NCBI GenBank assembly: GCA_025360265.1
Contig: JANYCP010000313.1
Location: 1-6,964 of the forward strand
Length of the DNA stretch: 6,964 bases
Direction of reading: 5' to 3'
DNA from: Gemmatimonadota bacterium
Lineage (GTDB): Bacteria > Gemmatimonadota > Gemmatimonadetes > Gemmatimonadales > GWC2-71-9
Part shown: one piece after another, positions 1 to 4,227 of the stretch
How positions within the stretch are numbered: the stretch's first letter is position 1
Layout: every line of letters begins with the position of its first letter
Made by a program: the position numbers and the translations under genes
The notes under the pieces: model-generated
The model's database searches: none
What the model saw: the letters and a program-made list of their open reading frames with translations, nothing else
Told to the model about the DNA's origin: nothing

Positions 1-630
1 TTTGTCCATCGAAATTCCGAACACGTTGCCCTGCATCTCCACCACGCCAATCACGCGATGCGGCAGCCCGGCAAGGGTCACGGTCTGACCGAGCGGATCG
101 CGGCCATTGAACAATCTCTGAGCCAGCTCCCAGCCAAGAACTACCACTTCGGCGTTGGCCTCGACTTCCTGCGGGGTGAAGGCACGCCCCTCGGCAATGT
201 TCCAATGCTTGATGGTGAAAAACTCGGCGTCGACCGTGTTCAGCTGGATCTGCTTGGCGATCTTGCCTTTCCATTCCACCGATACCCGATCATAGCCAGA
301 GCGCGCGATCGTCACTGGCGTCTTCATATGCTCCTTGACGTACGCCGCATCCTCGACCGTGATCCGCGGGCGGCGCTGCCATTCGCGTCGCTGTTCCTGG
401 GTGGTCGGGCCCATCGTAAAGTTCGGTTGCTGGCGCAACTGAAAGGTGTTCACGCCGATCAAGGCTCCGGCAAACGTATCGGTCATGTACACGTTCATTC
501 CCTGCACGATCGACACGACCGCGATGAGGAACGTGACCCCAATCAATACGCCAACGAGCGAGAAGAAGCTTTTCAGCTTCTGGGCGCGAATCGACGACAG
601 CGCGAGTCGAACCGCTTCAAAAAATGGCAC
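1..630 (-). CDS. MacB-type ABC transporter permease (N-terminal part, runs off the window)
   Basis: This is the inner-membrane permease of a tripartite efflux pump. In this family the permease does not form a classical pore; ATP-driven motion of its periplasmic domain pushes substrate into the adaptor/TolC conduit. The visible 210 codons have no stop. They begin with an amphipathic stretch (PFFEAVRLALSSIRAQKLKS), followed by a membrane helix at about residues 21-42 with the family-like pattern LVGVLIGVTFLIAVVSIVQG. A soluble periplasmic region typical of the MacB_PCD domain follows, including segments such as EGRAFTPQEVEANAEVVVLG and DPLGQTVTLAGLPHRVIGVV. The expected C-terminal FtsX-like domain with three helices lies beyond base 1. 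The start is taken as GTG at 630-628, one base after the ATPase stop; no other start keeps the first helix, and the ribosome site is weak, suggesting coupling. Unlike E. coli MacB, the ATPase is a separate protein, as in YknY/YknZ. The family assignment is firm; the substrate is unknown. Confidence 0.93.
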   Translation of the reverse strand, partial: MPFFEAVRLALSSIRAQKLKSFFSLVGVLIGVTFLIAVVSIVQGMNVYMTDTFAGALIGVNTFQLRQQPNFTMGPTTQEQRREWQRRPRITVEDAAYVKEHMKTPVTIARSGYDRVSVEWKGKIAKQIQLNTVDAEFFTIKHWNIAEGRAFTPQEVEANAEVVVLGWELAQRLFNGRDPLGQTVTLAGLPHRVIGVVEMQGNVFGISMDK

Positions 631-631
631 G

Positions 632-1345
632 TCAGGCCGCCACGCCGTTTTCGCGGGGCGGGTTGGTGCGATCACTGTCGACCTTGCCATCTCGCAGCAC
701 CACGACGCGATGCGCGTGCGCGGCGATGTCGGGTTCGTGCGTGACGATCACTACAGTCTGTCCCTGCGACTGCAGTGACCCGAAGACCCGCATGATCTCT
801 TCGCTCGTGGCCGAGTCGAGGTTGCCGGTGGGTTCGTCGGCGAGGAGGATTGACGGGTTGTTCACCAGAGCGCGCGCAATGGCGACGCGCTGACGCTGGC
901 CACCCGACAATTCGTTGGGTTTGTGGTGCATCCGGGCGCCGAGTCCCACGCGCTCCAGCGCCTGTTCGGCGCGGCGTCGACGGTCGCGGCCCGAGGCGCC
1001 GGCGTATACCAACGGCAATTCCACGTTGGCCAATGCCGACGCGCGGGGGAGCAAGTTGAACGTCTGGAACACGAAACCGATTTCCTTGTTGCGCACGCGC
1101 GCGAGCTCATCGTCCTTCATGCGTGACGCCTCGTGGCCGTTCAGCCAGTAACGACCGCCGCTCGGCGTGTCGAGGCAGCCCAGCATGTTCATCATCGTTG
1201 ACTTGCCGGAACCCGACGGCCCCATGATGGCGACGTACTCGTTCCGCCGGATCTCGAGGTCCACACCGCGTAGTGCGCGAACATGCTCGCTCCCCATCAC
1301 GTACTCGCGGGTGATCCCCTCGAGCTTGATGATCACATCGTTCAC
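632..1345 (-). CDS. MacB/LolD-family ABC transporter ATP-binding protein
   Basis: This cytoplasmic nucleotide-binding subunit hydrolyses ATP to power the neighbouring permease. All catalytic motifs are intact over 237 residues, the usual length for the family: Walker A GPSGSGKST (42-50), Q-loop glutamine 94 in GFVFQTFNLLP, signature LSGGQ (146-150), Walker B ILLADE (166-171) with catalytic Glu171, D-loop near GNLDS (174-178) and switch His203 in VTHEPD. The combination FQTFNLLP plus DEPTGNLDS is characteristic of the LolD/MacB/FtsE group. The start is GTG at 1345-1343, overlapping the adaptor's stop as GTGA, with GAGG about 10 bases upstream; this predicts translational coupling. The last 15 or so residues (RTNPPRENGVAA) are a polar tail outside the conserved fold. 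LolD is less likely than a MacB-type role because the neighbours are an adaptor and TolC rather than LolC/LolE. Confidence 0.97.
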   Translation of the reverse strand: MNDVIIKLEGITREYVMGSEHVRALRGVDLEIRRNEYVAIMGPSGSGKSTMMNMLGCLDTPSGGRYWLNGHEASRMKDDELARVRNKEIGFVFQTFNLLPRASALANVELPLVYAGASGRDRRRRAEQALERVGLGARMHHKPNELSGGQRQRVAIARALVNNPSILLADEPTGNLDSATSEEIMRVFGSLQSQGQTVVIVTHEPDIAAHAHRVVVLRDGKVDSDRTNPPRENGVAA

Positions 1346-2625
1346 GGCTTCTTCACCTCGGCGGCAACGACCGGGGCCGCCTTGACCTTGGTGGAATCCT
1401 TCATGTCGCGAATCGCCTGATACGTGCCGGCCACCACCGTCTCGCCTTCCTTGAGGCCATCGAGCACTTCGACGTATTCGTCACCAGTGATTCCGACCTT
1501 CACTGGACGGAAGCGTGCGATGCCGTTGACCACGACGAAGACCCCTTCCTGTTCCTTTTGCTTCTTCTTCGCCGTGTCGCCCGGTGCGCGGGCAATTGGC
1601 GCCGAGGCCTTGGCGTCGGTGGACGAGTTGGGCGCTGCGCGCGCGGTCAGTGCGATGATCGGGATGCTCAGCGCGCCCTTGCGTACGCTGGTGATGATGC
1701 GCGATGTCATGCTCAGGTCGGGACGCACATCCTTCGGCGGATTGGTGAGGGTGACTTCGACCTCGAAATCGACGGCCTTGTCGGCGCTCGTTCCCGTGCT
1801 CGTCGCTGTCGTGGCGCTGTTGCCGATCTTGGTCACTTTCCCGGCGAACGTGGTGTCGGGAAAGGCGTCAATCGTGACGGACACCGAGTCGCCGGTGACG
1901 AGTCGGACGATGTCGGTCTCATCCACCTTGACCTTGGCGAGAATCACCGACATATCGGCGATGCGCATCAACAGGCCGGTTTCCTTGGAGAACGTGCCCG
2001 GAACGGCCACTTCGCCCTCCTGCACGGCGAGGCGGACGACACGACCGGAGATCGGCGACATGATCATCGTGCGCGCCAGATTCTCCTTTGCTTCCTTGAG
2101 CCCGGCGTCGGCTTGCTGCAACTGCGCCGTTGCAACCTTGAGGTTGGCAGCCGCCACCTTGTAATTCTGGTCGAGCAATTCAACCGATTCGTCGGTGACC
2201 AGGTCGGGCTGGACCTTCTTCAGGGCAAGCTGTCGGTCAAGCGTCCGCTTCGACTGATCGCGATTGGCGGTGGCCTGGACCACCGACGCCGTCGCTTGCG
2301 CGACCGACGCCTCGCTCCGATCGACCGATCCCTTGAACTGCGCCTGATCCAGCTCCACCAGCAGTTGGCCCTGCTTCACCATGTCACCTTCCTTGACATG
2401 GATCTTCAGGATGCGGGCGGTCACTTCGGACGAGAGCGACACCTGGCTCTTCGCCTCGATCTGGCCGCTGGAGGTGACCGCCGCGACAAGGTCGCGCTTT
2501 CCGGCCGGCTCCATCCGGACCTCGGTGGCGCGATTGCCGCTGCGGGCTTTGCCCAGTTGCATCAGACCGACAATCACCACCACGGCGATCACGGCGAAAA
2601 TTCCAATCTTGGCTCCACGCGACAT
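1342..2625 (-). CDS. HlyD/MacA-type periplasmic adaptor (membrane fusion protein)
   Basis: This protein bridges the inner-membrane permease and the outer-membrane channel. It is 427 residues from the ATG at 2625-2623. Seen in order: a short basic N-terminus and one anchor helix (about 7-24); the first half of the lipoyl-like domain, VTARILKIHVKEGDMVKQGQ (68-87); an alanine/glutamine-rich helical hairpin (about 95-183) that should contact TolC; the second lipoyl half, SPISGRVVRLAVQEGEVAVPG (190-210 region); a beta-barrel domain (about 225-315); and a membrane-proximal domain toward the C-terminus with GVFVVVNG and VGITGDEYVEVLDGLKEGE. A polar linker of roughly 33 residues (328-360) containing KKKQKEQE interrupts the last part. 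The frame extends 20 codons further upstream to 2685, but that start would lie inside the upstream channel gene; the chosen ATG has a good ribosome site 8 bases upstream and puts the anchor at the N-terminus. It lacks a lipobox cysteine, so it is helix-anchored rather than a lipoprotein. Confidence 0.95.
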   Translation of the reverse strand: MSRGAKIGIFAVIAVVVIVGLMQLGKARSGNRATEVRMEPAGKRDLVAAVTSSGQIEAKSQVSLSSEVTARILKIHVKEGDMVKQGQLLVELDQAQFKGSVDRSEASVAQATASVVQATANRDQSKRTLDRQLALKKVQPDLVTDESVELLDQNYKVAAANLKVATAQLQQADAGLKEAKENLARTMIMSPISGRVVRLAVQEGEVAVPGTFSKETGLLMRIADMSVILAKVKVDETDIVRLVTGDSVSVTIDAFPDTTFAGKVTKIGNSATTATSTGTSADKAVDFEVEVTLTNPPKDVRPDLSMTSRIITSVRKGALSIPIIALTARAAPNSSTDAKASAPIARAPGDTAKKKQKEQEGVFVVVNGIARFRPVKVGITGDEYVEVLDGLKEGETVVAGTYQAIRDMKDSTKVKAAPVVAAEVKKP

Positions 2626-2633
2626 CAGGGCAT

Positions 2634-2640
2634 TCCTCTC
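2634..2640 (-). promoter_or_regulatory. Ribosome binding site deciding the adaptor start
   Basis: On the minus strand GAGAGGA lies eight bases before the ATG at 2625-2623 and shares bases with the TGA stop of the channel gene (2641-2639). This favours the shorter 427-residue adaptor over the longer frame starting at 2685, and places termination of one gene on the initiation site of the next. Confidence 0.8.
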
Positions 2641-4168
2641 AACGAAGGGGGCGACCGACGGCGGCTTCGAGAGCCACGACGGCAAGGTGGTAGTCGTATA
2701 CTGCAGTCACGTAGTCCACTTCTGATTGCGTCACGGCATTCTGCGCATCCGCCGTTTCGAGTGCGGTGCCGGTGCCGCCCTGGTACCGCGCTTGGGCAAG
2801 GCGCAGCTGCTGTGCAGCGGTCGCACGATTGCTATCCTGAATCGCCATTCTCGCCCAGGCCGTACGCACGGCGAGCAGCTGCGATTGAATCGTGGCATCG
2901 GTCAACAGTTGCTGACTGCGCGTCGCCTCCCGCGACTGATCATGCGACGCTTCCGCTTGCGCCACGCGCAGCGACGTGCTGAACCCGTCCCAGATCGGCA
3001 TCGAAACACCAAAGGACAGCGACATGGGCTGCTTGGTGAAGTTGAACGGGAAGACGCTGTTACGATTGCGAATTGCCGTCAGTCCATCGGGAAGCAAGGC
3101 ATTACCGGTGTTGTCCAGCCCCGCGTACGCCTTGCAGTCCGCGATGAGGGCGCCTGGAATTGGCGACGTCAACCGCTGGAGAATCTCGTTCTGGAATGCG
3201 CAGTTGGCTTCAGAACCCTGGGCACTGAGCACCGCGTTGTTGATCAACGCCTGCTCGTTGGTAGACTGCTGGGTGTAGCCGCTCAGGCCCGTCGAAAGCG
3301 AAAAGCTGGGCAGGCGATCAGAGCGGGCCGCCTTGGCGCTCAGCGCACTGGCGCGTTCGCGGTGCTGGGCCGACCGAATTGAAGGGTTCGACTCACGAGC
3401 GGTCGCCAAGAGCGAGCTGAGTTCGAACTTCGGCTCAGCGAGCCCGAACGGTTCGGCGAGGCCGATTGCATCCACCGCCGCATCAGCTGGAATACCGAGC
3501 CGCCGGACCAATTCGATCTTGGCTTGCGACGCCGCCTGCTGGGTCTGTAGCAGCTGCACCTGATGATTGGCCAACGCGGTCTGCGCCGACAGCACATCAA
3601 TCAGCGTCGCCTGGCCGTTTGCCTGACGGGCGCGGGCAAAGGCGAGGAACTGCGTGTCGCGGGCCAGTTGCTGGGTCGCGACTCGCACCACCGCGGCGGC
3701 TCGGAGCGCGGCGATGTATTGTGAAGTCACCTCGTTCGTCAAGGAAACGCCAGCCGCTGCAATGTCTGATTCGGTGGCCGCCTGCTGGGCGCGCTGGATA
3801 GATGGTGTGATGAACGTCCGGCTGCTCAGGTTCCACGAAGCGGAGAGGCGGTAGTTCGACGAGACGGTCGGCGAACTCTGCGTGAACGTCAGGCCGCCAC
3901 CAAATGACGAACTGCCGGCGCCGGTGTAGCTCGCGCCGCCGCTGGCGCTGAGCATCGGCAGCCGGGCCCACTCGGCCGCCCGAACCGATGCCGCTGCGGG
4001 CTCGGCGTTCATCCGGGCTTCGCGGTACGTTGGATTGTTCGCCCGGGCCAGCTCCAAGGCCTGGGCCAACGACAGCTGGCGCGGGACCACCGGGGCGGCT
4101 TGGGCTCCCAACGGGAGCACAGCGAAGGAAGCGATTAGCAGGGCACCAGTCCAACTACGAGTCGGCAT
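2639..4168 (-). CDS. TolC-family outer-membrane efflux channel
   Basis: This is the outer-membrane exit duct of the pump, expected to act as a trimer. The 509-residue product starts with a Sec signal peptide (hydrophobic 8-20, cleavage likely after AQA at 22-24). The mature chain shows the duplicated OEP architecture: LSLAQALELARANNPTYREA opens repeat one, and SSLLATARESNPSIRSAQHR opens repeat two near residue 250. The matching helix turns ARQANGQATLIDVLSAQTAL (about 178-200) and ARYQGGTGTALETADAQNAV (about 457-480) mark the two equivalent coiled-coil strands. The two beta-strand pairs lie around 72-115 and 286-393. The second outer loop is unusually long (about 298-380) and contains the only two cysteines noticed in the mature chain (323 and 345). 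The start ATG has AAGGA six bases upstream. It is the first gene of the operon, so channel and pump are made together, unlike E. coli, where tolC is unlinked to macAB. Confidence 0.95.
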   Translation of the reverse strand: MPTRSWTGALLIASFAVLPLGAQAAPVVPRQLSLAQALELARANNPTYREARMNAEPAAASVRAAEWARLPMLSASGGASYTGAGSSSFGGGLTFTQSSPTVSSNYRLSASWNLSSRTFITPSIQRAQQAATESDIAAAGVSLTNEVTSQYIAALRAAAVVRVATQQLARDTQFLAFARARQANGQATLIDVLSAQTALANHQVQLLQTQQAASQAKIELVRRLGIPADAAVDAIGLAEPFGLAEPKFELSSLLATARESNPSIRSAQHRERASALSAKAARSDRLPSFSLSTGLSGYTQQSTNEQALINNAVLSAQGSEANCAFQNEILQRLTSPIPGALIADCKAYAGLDNTGNALLPDGLTAIRNRNSVFPFNFTKQPMSLSFGVSMPIWDGFSTSLRVAQAEASHDQSREATRSQQLLTDATIQSQLLAVRTAWARMAIQDSNRATAAQQLRLAQARYQGGTGTALETADAQNAVTQSEVDYVTAVYDYHLAVVALEAAVGRPLR

Positions 4169-4191
4169 GTTCTGTCCTTAACGGGTATAAG
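4162..4191 (+). promoter_or_regulatory. Possible sigma-70-like promoter for the sensor gene
   Basis: TATAAG at 4186-4191 matches five of six bases of the -10 consensus. TCGGCA at 4162-4167 matches four of six of the -35 consensus, with an 18-base spacer. Transcription would begin near 4198, leaving a leader of about 28 bases before the GTG. The -35 element would overlap the channel gene's start codon, so the two units would compete for the same DNA. The match is modest and could be chance. Confidence 0.3.
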
Positions 4192-4225
4192 AGGTTCCGA
4201 CGTTTTCACTTACGGTACAACTACG
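4169..4225. promoter_or_regulatory. Divergent intergenic region between the efflux operon and the sensor gene
   Basis: These 57 bases are the only sequence separating the channel gene (leftward) and the sensor gene (rightward), so both promoters and any operator must lie here or overlap the two gene starts. The region is more AT-rich than the flanking genes. It holds the channel's ribosome site, a TATAAG box and the first of two TACGGT repeats; the second overlaps the sensor's start. No clean promoter for the leftward operon could be picked out. Confidence 0.6.
4175..4179 (-). promoter_or_regulatory. Ribosome binding site of the TolC-like gene
   Basis: On the minus strand AAGGA lies six bases before the ATG at 4168-4166, which supports that start and the full signal peptide. 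Confidence 0.75.
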
Positions 4226-4227
4226 GT
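4211..4227 (+). repeat. Short direct repeat TACGGT, 11 bases apart
   Basis: TACGGT occurs at 4211-4216 and again at 4222-4227. The start-to-start distance is 11 bases, about one helical turn, so a dimeric regulator would meet both copies on the same face. A TTCAC/GTGAA inverted pair (4206-4210 and 4226-4230) brackets the repeats. The second copy covers the first two bases of the proposed GTG start. It is a candidate operator only. Confidence 0.3.

Noticed and set aside
58..744. A 228-codon open frame on the plus strand
   Set aside because: It is antisense to the permease and the end of the ATPase, which carry family motifs; its product shows none.
2626..2685. A 20-residue N-terminal extension of the adaptor
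   Set aside because: It would overlap the channel gene, lacks a ribosome site, and would bury the membrane anchor; the ATG at 2625 has a good site.
1558..2982. A 474-codon open frame on the plus strand
   Set aside because: It lies antisense across the adaptor and channel genes, both of which are clearly real; its product is Arg/His/Gly-rich with no recognisable domain.
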